Part shown: positions 1-8,620 of the stretch, piece after piece
Numbering within the stretch: position 1 is the stretch's first letter
How the letters are laid out: every line of letters begins with the position of its first letter
DNA from: CAIYPG01 sp903864555
GTDB lineage: Bacteria > Pseudomonadota > Gammaproteobacteria > Burkholderiales > SG8-39
DNA: 64,000 nucleotides
Assembly: GCA_947474715.1 (NCBI GenBank)
Contig: CANJJT010000007.1
Span: forward strand, 1-64,000
Reading direction: 5' to 3'
Translations under genes and position numbers: made by a program
Notes under the pieces: model-generated
The model's input: only the letters and a program-made list of their open reading frames with translations
The model's database searches: none
What the model was told of the DNA's origin: nothing

Positions 1-537
1 GTACATGATCACGTTCGGCTGGCGGCTCGAGGAGAAGGACAGCGGTGCGCCGGCGATCATGATGTAGTTGGTCATGCCGCTGGTGGAGTAGTGCTGCGAG
101 GTCTCCGGGCTCAGACCGGAACCCTGGCCGTCACCCCAGGTGGGCATCGTGCCGGCACGAACCGAACCGTAGGCGCTGCTGCGCAGGCCGACAAAGCTCA
201 CGCCGGTGGCGCTGCCAACCGGCAGGGCGCCGGCGTTCGAAGCACCAGCCGTGCCCGTACCAGCGCTGCCGTCCAGGTTCGGGCGGATTTCGTACTGGCC
301 GAAGGCTTCCATGCCGCCGCCCAGATCTTCACGGGCGCCGATGCGGATGATCGATGCGTTGTCGTTCACGAAAGTGCTGCTGGAAGGCGCGCCAGCACGT
401 GTTGCAGCAATACCGTCGCTAATCTTCACGTTGGTCAGTTGAATGCCCAGCTTGCCGGACACGGTCACTTGTGCAACTGCCAGGGTCGGCACGGCAAAGG
501 CGCCGGCAACGGCAACAGCCATCAGTTTCTTGTTCAT
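1..537 (-). CDS. General outer-membrane porin, 5' part (runs off left edge)
   Basis: Start of a Gram-negative porin of the betaproteobacterial general-porin family, which forms trimeric diffusion channels in the outer membrane. The visible 179 codons stay open to the window edge. The protein begins with a Sec signal peptide (MNKKLMAVAVAGAFAVPTLA, cut after AVA-Q). The mature part opens with VTVSGKLGIQL, the usual first beta strand, and later carries FVGLRSSAYGSVRAG, the conserved strand-turn segment of these porins. An AGGAG ribosome site lies about 8 bases before the ATG at 537. The substrate cannot be told from this fragment. It is transcribed away from trpC with about 200 bases between them. 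Confidence 0.9.
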   Translation of the reverse strand, partial: MNKKLMAVAVAGAFAVPTLAVAQVTVSGKLGIQLTNVKISDGIAATRAGAPSSSTFVNDNASIIRIGAREDLGGGMEAFGQYEIRPNLDGSAGTGTAGASNAGALPVGSATGVSFVGLRSSAYGSVRAGTMPTWGDGQGSGLSPETSQHYSTSGMTNYIMIAGAPLSFSSSRQPNVIMY

Positions 538-734
538 CGAGTACTTCTCCTCTTGAATGTGTGAGTGGGTGGTTAATCAGGCCGCCCGCTTTTAAGCCAA
601 AACTCAGGCTTGACGTCATTCTCCTGTCAGACAACCCTGTCAGCAACGGAAAACTCGGAATCCTCTGCCTTTTCCGACCCGTTGTCGCGTTTACGCAACA
701 GGCCTGTCAAGCCGGCCCCCCGGAAGAATATCTC

Positions 735-1523
735 TCAGAAAAACAATTGCTTAAGGGCCACTCCTGGATTGGGAGCTCGCATAAATGCCTCTCCCACCAG
801 AAAACCAAGTACCCCGGAGGACCGCATACGGTCCACATCGCCTCGATTGGCGATTCCGCTTTCAGTCACAACCACCCGCCCCTTGGGGATGCCAGGCAGC
901 ATGTCAAGAGTGACTTCCAGGCGCGTTTCGAAAGTCCGCAGGTTCCGGTTATTGATGCCCAGCAAAGGTGTCTTGAGGCGCAGTGCCCGAACCAGTTCGT
1001 CCTGGTCATGCACTTCCACCAAGACAGACATGCCCAGACTCAGCGCGACCGATTCGAGCTCGGCCATTACCTCGTCCTCCAATGCCGCAACTATGAGCAA
1101 GATACAGTCGGCTCCCATCGCCCGGGCCTCGAAGACCTGGTAGGGATCAACCATGAAGTCCTTGCGCAAGACAGGAAGCTTGCAGGAAGCACGCGCCGAC
1201 TCAAGATAATCGGGGCTCCCCTGAAAAAATTGCCGGTCAGTCAGCACCGAGAGGCAACTGGCACCATGCTGTTCATAGCTTGCAGCAATGGCCGCAGGAT
1301 CGAAGGACTCCCGCAGCAGCCCCTTGCTGGGACTGGCTTTCTTGATCTCCGCGATGACTGCAGGATTACCAGCGGTGACGCGGGCGCTGATCGCGGATTC
1401 GAAATCCCTGACCTGGGGCGCGGCAAGGGCACGATCCTTCATGGCTTCCAGGCTGCACTCGGCACGCGCAACTGCGATCTCTTCCTGCTTTACCGCCAAT
1501 ATCCGCTGGAGGATGTCGCTCAT
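735..1523 (-). CDS. trpC: Indole-3-glycerol phosphate synthase
   Basis: Cytoplasmic TIM-barrel enzyme that closes the indole ring, turning CdRP into indole-3-glycerol phosphate in tryptophan synthesis. The 262 residues match the monofunctional family, not the TrpC-TrpF fusion of enterics. Visible family motifs are IKKASPSKG near residue 55, LGINNRNLRTFE and VVTESGI toward the C-terminus. The start MSDILQRILAV at 1523 has GGTGAG just upstream and lies only 4 bases after the trpD stop. The reading frame is open further upstream, but that extension is arginine-rich shadow sequence inside trpD. Last gene of trpGDC. Confidence 0.96.
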   Translation of the reverse strand: MSDILQRILAVKQEEIAVARAECSLEAMKDRALAAPQVRDFESAISARVTAGNPAVIAEIKKASPSKGLLRESFDPAAIAASYEQHGASCLSVLTDRQFFQGSPDYLESARASCKLPVLRKDFMVDPYQVFEARAMGADCILLIVAALEDEVMAELESVALSLGMSVLVEVHDQDELVRALRLKTPLLGINNRNLRTFETRLEVTLDMLPGIPKGRVVVTESGIANRGDVDRMRSSGVLGFLVGEAFMRAPNPGVALKQLFF

Positions 1524-1527
1524 GCGC

Positions 1528-2571
1528 TCACCGTGCCTGCGCCTGCGCCTGCGTGAACTTCGCATACTGCTCCAGTTTTTCGCGGGCCGCGCCGCTGGCC
1601 ATGGCTTCCAGCGCCAGTCGCACACCTTCTTCCATGCTGGCAGCCCTGCCAGCCACATAGATCGCCGCCCCGGCGTTCAATGCCACGATGTCCCTGGGCG
1701 CCCCTGCACGGCTTTCAAGGGCCGACATGACCATGGCTCGCGACTCGGTCACATTCGAGACTTTTATCCTGTCAATGTGGTGTATGGGCAGACCGAAGCG
1801 CCCCGGCTCCACGGTGTACTCGGTTATCTGGCCGGCTTTCAGCTCTCCGATCAGCGTTGGGCCGGAAATCGATATTTCGTCCAGACCGTCATCGCCATGC
1901 ACTGCAATCGCATGACGAGAGCCCAATCGCTGCAACACCCGGATCTGTATCCCCACAAGGTCCGGGTGAAACACTCCCAACACCTGGGTCGGCGCACTGG
2001 CCGGGTTGGTCAGAGGACCAAGTATGTTGAAAATGGTGCGTACCCCGAGTTCCTTGCGGACCGGGGCGGCATGCCTCATGGCCGCATGATGATTCGGAGC
2101 AAACATGAAGCCGATGCCGACCTCGTCTATCCCGCGGCCCACCTGTTCCGGGGTGAGGTTGATGTTCACGCCGAGTGCTTCCATCATGTCTGCACTGCCA
2201 GACTGCGAGGAAACAGCGCGGCCGCCATGCTTGGCCACACGGGCACCCGCCGCTGCGCAGACGAAGCTGGCGGCAGTCGATATGTTGAAGGTGTGCGCAC
2301 CATCTCCGCCGGTGCCAACGATGTCCACCAGATTGCCCGGATCCCTCACCACGACTTTCGAGGACAGTTCGCGCATCACCTGGGCTGCGGCGGCAATTTC
2401 GCCTATGGTCTCCTTCTTGACACGAAGGCCGATAGTCAACCCTGCGATCAGCACCGGAGACATCTCGCCGCTCATGATGGCCCGCATCAGGCTAAGCATC
2501 TCATCATGGAAAATCTCGCGATGCTCGATGATGCGCGTGAGTGCTTCCTGAGGCGTCATAGAAATAGACAT
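1528..2571 (-). CDS. trpD: Anthranilate phosphoribosyltransferase
   Basis: Transfers phosphoribose from PRPP to anthranilate, the second dedicated step to tryptophan. The 347 residues are the normal length for a stand-alone TrpD. The PRPP-binding loop is visible as VGTGGDGAHTFNIS, followed by KHGGRAVSSQSGSADMMEALG. The chosen start at 2571 (MSISMTPQEAL) has AAGGA about 8 bases upstream; in-frame ATGs at 2619 and 2580 would add poorly conserved residues and overlap trpG. It lies between trpG and trpC with very short spacing, so the three are almost certainly co-transcribed. Confidence 0.96.
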   Translation of the reverse strand: MSISMTPQEALTRIIEHREIFHDEMLSLMRAIMSGEMSPVLIAGLTIGLRVKKETIGEIAAAAQVMRELSSKVVVRDPGNLVDIVGTGGDGAHTFNISTAASFVCAAAGARVAKHGGRAVSSQSGSADMMEALGVNINLTPEQVGRGIDEVGIGFMFAPNHHAAMRHAAPVRKELGVRTIFNILGPLTNPASAPTQVLGVFHPDLVGIQIRVLQRLGSRHAIAVHGDDGLDEISISGPTLIGELKAGQITEYTVEPGRFGLPIHHIDRIKVSNVTESRAMVMSALESRAGAPRDIVALNAGAAIYVAGRAASMEEGVRLALEAMASGAAREKLEQYAKFTQAQAQAR

Positions 2572-2615
2572 GGCATTCATCCTTGTACGCTGGGTTTCGG
2601 AGTGGCTGTCCGAAC

Positions 2616-3185
2616 TCACGCACTCACAGACAGAAAATTCTTCAACATGGCATGCCCGTGTTCGGTAAGGATCGACTCGGGATGAAACTGCACCCCCTCA
2701 ACTGCCAGCTGGCGGTGCCGCAAACCCATGATTTCGCCATCTTCAGTCCAGGCAGTTATTGCAAGGCAGTCCGGCAGACTCATCCGATCAACGGCCAGTG
2801 AATGGTAGCGGGTCGCGGTAAATGGCGAGGGCAGCCCGGCGAATACCCCAGTTGCATCATGCTCGATGAGCGCAGTCTTGCCATGCATCAAGGTCTTGGC
2901 ATGTATGACTTTGCCACCGAATGCCTGTCCAATGGCCTGATGGCCCAGGCACACGCCAAGGATGGGAAGTTTCCCTGCGAAATGTGTGATGGCCGGTATG
3001 GATATCCCCGCCTCAGCGGGCGAACACGGGCCCGGGGAGACGACGATGCGTTCAGGCTTCAACGCTTCGATATCGGACAACGACACCTGGTCATTGCGCA
3101 CGACATGTACATCTGCACCCAACTCACCAAAGTACTGCACAAGGTTGTAGGTGAAGGAGTCGTAATTATCGATCATCAGCAGCAT
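2616..3185 (-). CDS. trpG: Anthranilate synthase component II, glutamine amidotransferase
   Basis: Class I glutamine amidotransferase that supplies ammonia to TrpE for anthranilate synthesis; members of the family often also serve PabB in folate synthesis. The start MLLMIDNYDSFTYNLVQYF is diagnostic. The nucleophile motif is GVCLGHQAIGQAFGG, and the His-Glu pair is in FHPESILTEHG near the C-terminus. Length 189 residues is normal. It heads trpGDC. Unusually, it is cut off from trpE by a plus-strand gene, so it must have its own promoter in the 249-base gap upstream, where no Trp-rich leader peptide was found. Confidence 0.96.
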   Translation of the reverse strand: MLLMIDNYDSFTYNLVQYFGELGADVHVVRNDQVSLSDIEALKPERIVVSPGPCSPAEAGISIPAITHFAGKLPILGVCLGHQAIGQAFGGKVIHAKTLMHGKTALIEHDATGVFAGLPSPFTATRYHSLAVDRMSLPDCLAITAWTEDGEIMGLRHRQLAVEGVQFHPESILTEHGHAMLKNFLSVSA

Positions 3186-3372
3186 TTTTCTGCCTGTAAG
3201 TTCTCATGAAGCCGGGATGCCAGAATTCGGGCGGCAGGGCGTGCATGGCGAAGCCTCTACCGGGTATCGGGCTGCCCGCGACCATGGGCCGCAGGTTCAC
3301 TCGATGCATGCTGCAATTATTGCATTGAGTACGCCGGCCGCCAAACCCCATCGGGGAGAAATAGGCTTGAAG

Positions 3373-3381
3373 TGCGATAAT
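3373..3381 (+). promoter_or_regulatory. Candidate extended -10 promoter for the TPR-glycosyltransferase gene
   Basis: TGCGATAAT is a TGn-extended -10 element about 54 bases before the start codon. No convincing -35 is present, as is common for extended -10 promoters. The surrounding 249-base divergent region (3186-3434) must also carry the trpG promoter on the other strand; on that strand AATAAT near 3312-3318 is a weak -10 candidate. Nothing else is recognisable in this gap. Confidence 0.35.
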
Positions 3382-3434
3382 GCCCTATCCGGAATCTGGT
3401 GTTCCGGCTCTGAAAATCAGCGATACCGTCCAGC

Positions 3435-5417
3435 ATGGATCACCCATCCTCAACAAAGCTGTTCTCGCAGGCCCTGGCGCTGCACCAGTCAGGACGGCTC
3501 AACGAAGCAAGCTCTCTGTACGAAAAACTGCTGAAAGATGCGCCCGGGCATCATCGGGCACTCCAGCAAATGGGCGTTCTCTGCGGCCAGTCCGGTGACT
3601 TCCAGCGTGCGGTCAGCTTCCTTTCCGCCTCTCTAGCGATCCATCCTGACAATCCGGAGGCCCTGAACTTCCTCGGCAATGCATTACAGGATCTGGGGCA
3701 GTTCGATGCGGCCATGACCAGCTACGAACGTGCTGCCAGGATTCGCCCGGACTATGCAGAGGTCCATTACAACAAGGCCAACGCCCAGCAAAAGATAGGG
3801 CAATTCGAGGCATCCGTTGCCAGCTACGACCGGGCCTTGACGATCCAGCCGGCTTACGCAGATGCCTTCTTCAACCGCGGCAATGCGCTGCGGGAACTGA
3901 AGCGCCTGGAAGCGGCGGTTGCCAGCTACGAACAAGCCATCAGGCTGCAACCCATGGACGTCGAGGCACATACCAATCGAGGTGGCGCCTTGAATGAATT
4001 AAGCCGGCATGAGGAGGCCATCGCCAGCTTCGACCGCGCAATCTCGCTGCAGCCGGATTATCCCGTCGCACAATACAACCGCGGCACCGCATTGCATCGC
4101 CTGGGCAGGCTGGAAGCGGCAGCATCGAGCTTCAGACGCGCGATTGCAATCTATCGGAACTATGCGCAAGCCCATTCAAACCTGGGACTGGTATTGCAGG
4201 AAATGAAGCAGCTTCCTGACGCGCTTGCCAGCGTCGATCGGGCCATTGCCATCAAACCCGACTTTGCCGAAGCCCACTCCAATCGTGGAAACATCCTGCA
4301 GGAGTTGCAGCAGCATGAAACGGCGATCTCCAGTTACGACAGGGCGATTGCCGCCAACCCGGCATTTGCCGAAGCACATTTCAACCGGGGGATTGCGCTG
4401 AAGGAATTGCAGAGACTGGATGCGGCAATCGCCAGCTATGACAAGGCACTCGCCATCAGGCCGGACTATGACGAGGCCATCTGGAACAAAAGCATTGCAT
4501 TGCTGCTGAACGGAAACCTGGAACCTGGGTGGAAACTGCACGAGTCGCGCTGGACCCGTCCTGAAGCGAAAAAGCACCTGCGGACCTTCCCCGTTCCACT
4601 CTGGCTCGGCGGGCAGTCATTGCACGGAAAAACCATCCTCCTCCACGCAGAGCAGGGCCTGGGGGATGCGTTGCAGTTCTGCCGGTATGCAAAGCTGGTC
4701 TCGGAACTCGGTGCCAGAACGATCCTGGAGGTACCCAAAGCCCTGCTCGATGTTTTGGGCACACTTGACGGCGTAGATGAACTGAGGGAAAGCGGATCCA
4801 CTACGGAATCTTTCGACTACCACTGCCCGTTGTTGAGCCTCCCGCTGGCCTTCAATACCTCCCTCTCCGCGATTCCACACACGACACGCTATCTGGAAAG
4901 CGACCCGCTGAAAGTCTCCGCTTGGCAAAAACAACTGGGGCCGACGAAAGGGCTGCGAGTCGGGATTGTCTGGAGCAGCACTTCGAGCTTCCGGGACGAC
5001 GGCAAGCGCAGCCTACGATTGGCTGAGTTCCTCAAGGCCATTCCGGACAAGGGCATCGAAATCATCTGCCTGCAGCAAGAACTGAAACCAGACGATAGGG
5101 GAACCATGGAATCCCGCCCCGATATCCGGTTTGTGGGAAACCAGCTGCATGATCTGAGCGACACGGCAGCACTGATCGAAACCCTCGACCTTGTTGTCAG
5201 CACCTGCACCAGCGTGCCTCACCTGAGCTGCGCCCTGGGCAAGGTCACCTGGATACTGTTGTCCCATGCGCCGGACTGGCGCTGGTTCCTGCACCGGAGT
5301 GACAGCCCGTGGTATCCAAGCGCAAAACTTTACCGACAGCCCCGATCGGGCGACTGGGATAGCGTTCTCGGACAGGTGAATGCCGACTTGGGGCTGCTTT
5401 CAGCCGGCAAAAGCTAA
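3435..5417 (+). CDS. TPR protein with C-terminal glycosyltransferase-like domain
   Basis: Protein of 660 residues. Residues 1-350 are about ten near-perfect 34-residue TPR units, many with the consensus EAHxNRGxALxELxRxxxAIASYDRAI. Residues about 385-655 resemble the GT-B fold C-terminal domain found in bacterial TPR-glycosyltransferases (GT9/GT41-like): HAEQGLGDALQFCRYAKL, a second-half start RVGIVWSST, and the nucleotide-sugar-side motif TSVPHLSCALGK followed by APDWRWFL and SPWYPSAKLYRQ. Such proteins are usually cytoplasmic and often modify proteins or glycans; the acceptor here is unknown. It lies against the trp genes, between trpE and trpG. The ATG has no strong ribosome site. Confidence 0.85.
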   Translation: MDHPSSTKLFSQALALHQSGRLNEASSLYEKLLKDAPGHHRALQQMGVLCGQSGDFQRAVSFLSASLAIHPDNPEALNFLGNALQDLGQFDAAMTSYERAARIRPDYAEVHYNKANAQQKIGQFEASVASYDRALTIQPAYADAFFNRGNALRELKRLEAAVASYEQAIRLQPMDVEAHTNRGGALNELSRHEEAIASFDRAISLQPDYPVAQYNRGTALHRLGRLEAAASSFRRAIAIYRNYAQAHSNLGLVLQEMKQLPDALASVDRAIAIKPDFAEAHSNRGNILQELQQHETAISSYDRAIAANPAFAEAHFNRGIALKELQRLDAAIASYDKALAIRPDYDEAIWNKSIALLLNGNLEPGWKLHESRWTRPEAKKHLRTFPVPLWLGGQSLHGKTILLHAEQGLGDALQFCRYAKLVSELGARTILEVPKALLDVLGTLDGVDELRESGSTTESFDYHCPLLSLPLAFNTSLSAIPHTTRYLESDPLKVSAWQKQLGPTKGLRVGIVWSSTSSFRDDGKRSLRLAEFLKAIPDKGIEIICLQQELKPDDRGTMESRPDIRFVGNQLHDLSDTAALIETLDLVVSTCTSVPHLSCALGKVTWILLSHAPDWRWFLHRSDSPWYPSAKLYRQPRSGDWDSVLGQVNADLGLLSAGKS

Positions 5418-5452
5418 ATTGGCTGGTTGAGGGCAATGACCGGATGGCAGCG

Positions 5453-6931
5453 CTACGGAATCTTGGTGTCCAGCCCGGCACTCGCCAGTTCGGCGGCCCT
5501 CAGGGTTCCGCGAGCCTTGATGTTGGTCTCATTCCATTCTGATTGAGGCACCGAATCGGCCACAATCCCGGCCGCCGCCTGGACATGCAGCATGCCGTCC
5601 TTGATCACCCCGGTCCGTATGGCAATGGCAACATCCATGTCACCGTTGTATCCGAGGTATCCGACGGCACCGGCATAGATGCCGCGCTTCACGGGCTCCA
5701 GTTCTTCGATGATCTCCATGGCACGAACCTTCGGAGTTCCGGTCACCGTACCGGCCGGAAACGATGCCTTCAGGACTTCCACCGCATCCAGGCCAGGCTT
5801 CAGCTCGCCCTCGACATTCGACACGATGTGCATCACATGGGAGTAGCGCTCGATGATCATGTTTTCGGTCACACGCACAGAGCCGGTGGTGGCAATCCGC
5901 CCGACGTCATTGCGACCCAGGTCTATGAGCATCACATGCTCGGCACGTTCCTTGGGGTCGGCAAGCAGCTCCCTGGCGAGCGCGGCATCCTCCTCCGGGG
6001 TGGCACCACGCCTCCGCGTCCCCGCAATCGGCCTGAGCGTGACCTTGCCATCCTCCAGCCGCACCAGTATCTCCGGAGACGCACCGACAATCTGCAGGTC
6101 CCCAAGGTCGAAGTAATACATGTACGGCGATGGATTGAGGGTGCGCAGCGAGCGATAGAGGGCCAGCGGATCCCCGTCGAAGCGACGCGAGAGGCGCTGT
6201 GAAATCTGCACCTGCATGATGTCGCCGTCGAAGATGTATTGCTTGCACTTTGCTGCAGCGGAAAGAAACGCCACCTCCCCCATTCCAGAGATGGGCTCGT
6301 CGTCCGCTATCGCGCCATGTGCAGGAATGCTAACCGGTTTGCGCAAGGCCACGAGAAGTTCCCGCAGCCTGCGTCGGGCAACCTCCAGAGCATCGTCGTC
6401 CTGCGGATCGGCAAACACGACGAGATAAAGCTTGCCGGCAAGATTGTCGAAAATGGCAATCTCTTCCGACTGCAGCAGCACAATGTCCGGAGCGCCAATG
6501 GGGTCCGGCTTTTCGGGAAGCCTGGAAAGCTTTTCCTCGACGTATCGAACCGTGTCGTAGCCGAAGTAACCCACCAGCCCACCGGGAAAACGGTGTGTGC
6601 CGGCGGATAACGGGGCGGCACGATACCGTCTGAGATAGCCCTGAATGAAATCCAGTGGATTACCTTCATCCTGCTCGATGACGGCGTCACCACTAATGAC
6701 CCGGGTACTCATGCCGCGAACGACGATACGCTTGCTGGCTGGCAAACCAATGAACGAATACCGGCCGAATCGCTCGCCCCCCACCACGGACTCCAACAGG
6801 TAAGTGCCAGGACCATTGGCAAGCTTGAGATAAACCGACAGCGGCGTATCGAGGTCGGCAAAGGTCTCTGCGACGACGGGTATGCGATTGAAGCCTTGCG
6901 CTGCAAGACGCTGGAATTCTGCTTCGTTCAT
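5453..6931 (-). CDS. trpE: Anthranilate synthase component I
   Basis: Chorismate-utilising enzyme that makes anthranilate with TrpG, the committed and feedback-inhibited step to tryptophan. The 492 residues match the family. Visible are the N-terminal LLESVVGGERFGRYSFIG (the conserved inhibitor-site LLES), then IMQVQISQRL, SPYMYYFDLG, RPIAGTRRRG, HVMLIDLGRNDVGR and FPAGTVTGTPKVRAMEII. The start ATG at 6931 is preceded by CGGAG. A leader with a Trp-rich peptide and hairpins lies upstream. Its stop is 35 bases from the convergent TPR gene, which separates it from trpGDC. Confidence 0.97.
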   Translation of the reverse strand: MNEAEFQRLAAQGFNRIPVVAETFADLDTPLSVYLKLANGPGTYLLESVVGGERFGRYSFIGLPASKRIVVRGMSTRVISGDAVIEQDEGNPLDFIQGYLRRYRAAPLSAGTHRFPGGLVGYFGYDTVRYVEEKLSRLPEKPDPIGAPDIVLLQSEEIAIFDNLAGKLYLVVFADPQDDDALEVARRRLRELLVALRKPVSIPAHGAIADDEPISGMGEVAFLSAAAKCKQYIFDGDIMQVQISQRLSRRFDGDPLALYRSLRTLNPSPYMYYFDLGDLQIVGASPEILVRLEDGKVTLRPIAGTRRRGATPEEDAALARELLADPKERAEHVMLIDLGRNDVGRIATTGSVRVTENMIIERYSHVMHIVSNVEGELKPGLDAVEVLKASFPAGTVTGTPKVRAMEIIEELEPVKRGIYAGAVGYLGYNGDMDVAIAIRTGVIKDGMLHVQAAAGIVADSVPQSEWNETNIKARGTLRAAELASAGLDTKIP

Positions 6932-6956
6932 GATGCTGCTCCGGATGAAGATTTCG

Positions 6957-6993
6957 AAAACGGCTGTTCTGGCGGTCCGGCACTGACGGACCG
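6957..6993 (-). terminator. Attenuator-like hairpin in the trpE leader
   Basis: Just after the Trp-rich leader peptide the transcript can form a perfect 7-bp stem (CGGTCCG, 7-base loop, CGGACCG; 6973-6993). A run of four U lies about 12 bases further on, so this is not a textbook intrinsic terminator on its own. The Trp codons overlap a competing hairpin (GCGCC-GCT-GGCGC), and CTGGCG there can pair with CGCCAG just past the main stem. Together these give mutually exclusive folds as expected for attenuation. The mechanism is inferred. Confidence 0.5.
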
Positions 6994-7003
6994 GACGGGG
7001 TGA

Positions 7004-7087
7004 CTACATGCGCCAGCGGCGCCAGCCATACCAGAGACCGGGATTACCGGAGCACAGCCCTGAAGTTTTCGATTGGGAGCGATTCAC
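7004..7087 (-). CDS. trpL: Candidate trp leader peptide
   Basis: A 27-residue open frame starting with GTG and ending LWYGWRRWRM-stop, with three Trp codons in eight positions. It lies 72 bases before trpE and ends 10 bases before a perfect hairpin. Clustered Trp codons in a short frame ahead of trpE are the hallmark of ribosome-mediated attenuation, where ribosome stalling at low charged tRNA-Trp prevents termination. The weak point is initiation: the only in-frame start is GTG and no good ribosome site precedes it. The function is inferred from position and composition. Confidence 0.6.
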   Translation of the reverse strand: MNRSQSKTSGLCSGNPGLWYGWRRWRM

Positions 7088-7122
7088 GTGTCTGAGTGTG
7101 GATCTTCAAAGACGGCGCGGCG

Positions 7123-7131
7123 ACTATACCA
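7123..7131 (-). promoter_or_regulatory. Candidate extended -10 promoter of trpE
   Basis: Reading the minus strand, TGGTATAGT is an extended -10 (TGn-TATAGT) with no good -35. Transcription would start near 7115, giving a leader of about 185 bases that contains the Trp-rich peptide. A perfect 10-base palindrome, GTCAATTGAC (7136-7145), sits directly upstream in the spacer and could be an operator. It does not resemble the enteric TrpR site. Confidence 0.45.
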
Positions 7132-7174
7132 CAGGGTCAATTGACAACCTGCTGGTGTGGCAGGTGCGGACACC

Positions 7175-8596
7175 TCACAGAATCTTTCCGGGATTCATCA
7201 GGCCCATGGGGTCGAGGGCCGCCTTCACAGCGCGCATCATGTCCAGCTCCAGCTTGCTCTTGTAGCGGGTGATCTCGTCACGCTTGAGCTGGCCCAGTCC
7301 GTGTTCTGCGCTGATGGAACCGCCAAATTTCGCCACCTCATCGTGAACCACGGCATTGAGCAGGTGGGCCTTCTGCATGAAGGCTTCCGGCGACTCTCCA
7401 ACCGGCGGCGACACGTTGTAATGCAGGTTTCCGTCCCCCAGATGCCCGAAGGTGACCATCCGCACCCCGGGCATGGCCCTCTGCAGCGCGACGTCGGCAA
7501 TCTCGATGAAGTCCCCTATGTTGGAAATGGGAACCGAGACGTCATGCTTGATGTTGCGTCCTTCAGCCGATTGCGCCTCGGAGATGTTCTCGCGCAGCGC
7601 CCAGAATGCCGTTGATTGTGCTTCGCTCTGCGCCAGAGCCACGTCCTTTGCGAGCCCCGACTCCAGGGCCGGCAAGAGTGCCCCCTCCAGCAGGGAATGC
7701 ACCTCCGATGAGGGCCGCGCGTCACTCAGCTCGACCAGCACATACTGTGGATGCGGCTCCCGGAACGGCGACCGGTGGGGAGGGAAATGCTTGCTGACGA
7801 GCTGCACGCAGATATCCGAGAACAACTCGAAGCCGGTGAGCCTTTCACCACAACGCGCCTGCAACTGCGTCAACAGGGACAGCGCTGCCCGCGGTGACTC
7901 CATTGCAACAATGGCAGTGGCCCTGCCCGAAGGCAGCGGAAAGAGCTTCATCACTGCCGCGGTGATCAGACCCAGCGTACCCTCTGCCCCGATGAACAGG
8001 TGCTTGAGGTCGTAACCGGTATTGTCCTTGCGCAATCCGCGCAGACCGTTCCAGATTTCCCCGGAAGCCAGAACCACCTCCAGTCCCAGTGTCAATTCCC
8101 GGGTATTGCCATAGCGGAGTACTCCTGTGCCACCGGCATTGGTTGAAAGATTCCCGCCGATCTCGCAACTGCCTTCCGAAGCCAGACTGAGCGGAAACAG
8201 CCGGCCATTCTCGCGAGCAAGCTGCTGCAGGTTGGCGAGCACACAACCTGCCTCCACCGTCATGGTGTTGTTGACCGGATCAACGGCGCGAACCCGATTC
8301 ATGCGCGACAGGTTGATGATCAGTTGCGACCCGCTCGTATCCGGCGTAGCCCCTCCGACAAGACCGGTATTGCCTCCCTGCGGGACCACTGCAATGCGGC
8401 CATGTGCACACAAGCCCATCACAGCGGCCACTTCCTGAGTGGAGGCAGGCTTCACGACGGCCAGAGGCCTGCCGTGATAGTAACGGCGCCAGTCCACCGC
8501 GTGTGGCTGCATCTGTAACTCAGTGGACAGCACCGCATCCGCACCGACGACTGCTTTCAGTGCCTCCAGCACACTTGTATTGTTGGACACGGTCAT
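7175..8596 (-). CDS. FAD-linked oxidase, D-2-hydroxyacid dehydrogenase (GlcD/D2HGDH-like)
   Basis: Flavoprotein of 473 residues. The N-terminal half is a PCMH-type FAD-binding domain with VVPQGGNTGLVGGATP (pyrophosphate loop) and SEGSCEIGGNLSTNAGGTGVLRYG. The C-terminal half is the FAD-oxidase C domain with VSVPISNIGDFI, TFGHLGDGNLHYN and the final ISAEHGLGQLK. This layout is shared by glycolate oxidase GlcD, D-lactate dehydrogenases and D-2-hydroxyglutarate dehydrogenases; the last is the closest impression, but the substrate cannot be settled. It starts 24 bases after gph, and a glycolate-type activity would fit next to phosphoglycolate phosphatase. Confidence 0.85.
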   Translation of the reverse strand: MTVSNNTSVLEALKAVVGADAVLSTELQMQPHAVDWRRYYHGRPLAVVKPASTQEVAAVMGLCAHGRIAVVPQGGNTGLVGGATPDTSGSQLIINLSRMNRVRAVDPVNNTMTVEAGCVLANLQQLARENGRLFPLSLASEGSCEIGGNLSTNAGGTGVLRYGNTRELTLGLEVVLASGEIWNGLRGLRKDNTGYDLKHLFIGAEGTLGLITAAVMKLFPLPSGRATAIVAMESPRAALSLLTQLQARCGERLTGFELFSDICVQLVSKHFPPHRSPFREPHPQYVLVELSDARPSSEVHSLLEGALLPALESGLAKDVALAQSEAQSTAFWALRENISEAQSAEGRNIKHDVSVPISNIGDFIEIADVALQRAMPGVRMVTFGHLGDGNLHYNVSPPVGESPEAFMQKAHLLNAVVHDEVAKFGGSISAEHGLGQLKRDEITRYKSKLELDMMRAVKAALDPMGLMNPGKIL

Positions 8597-8620
8597 TTCT
8601 CCTTGAGTGTTGCAGCCCTG

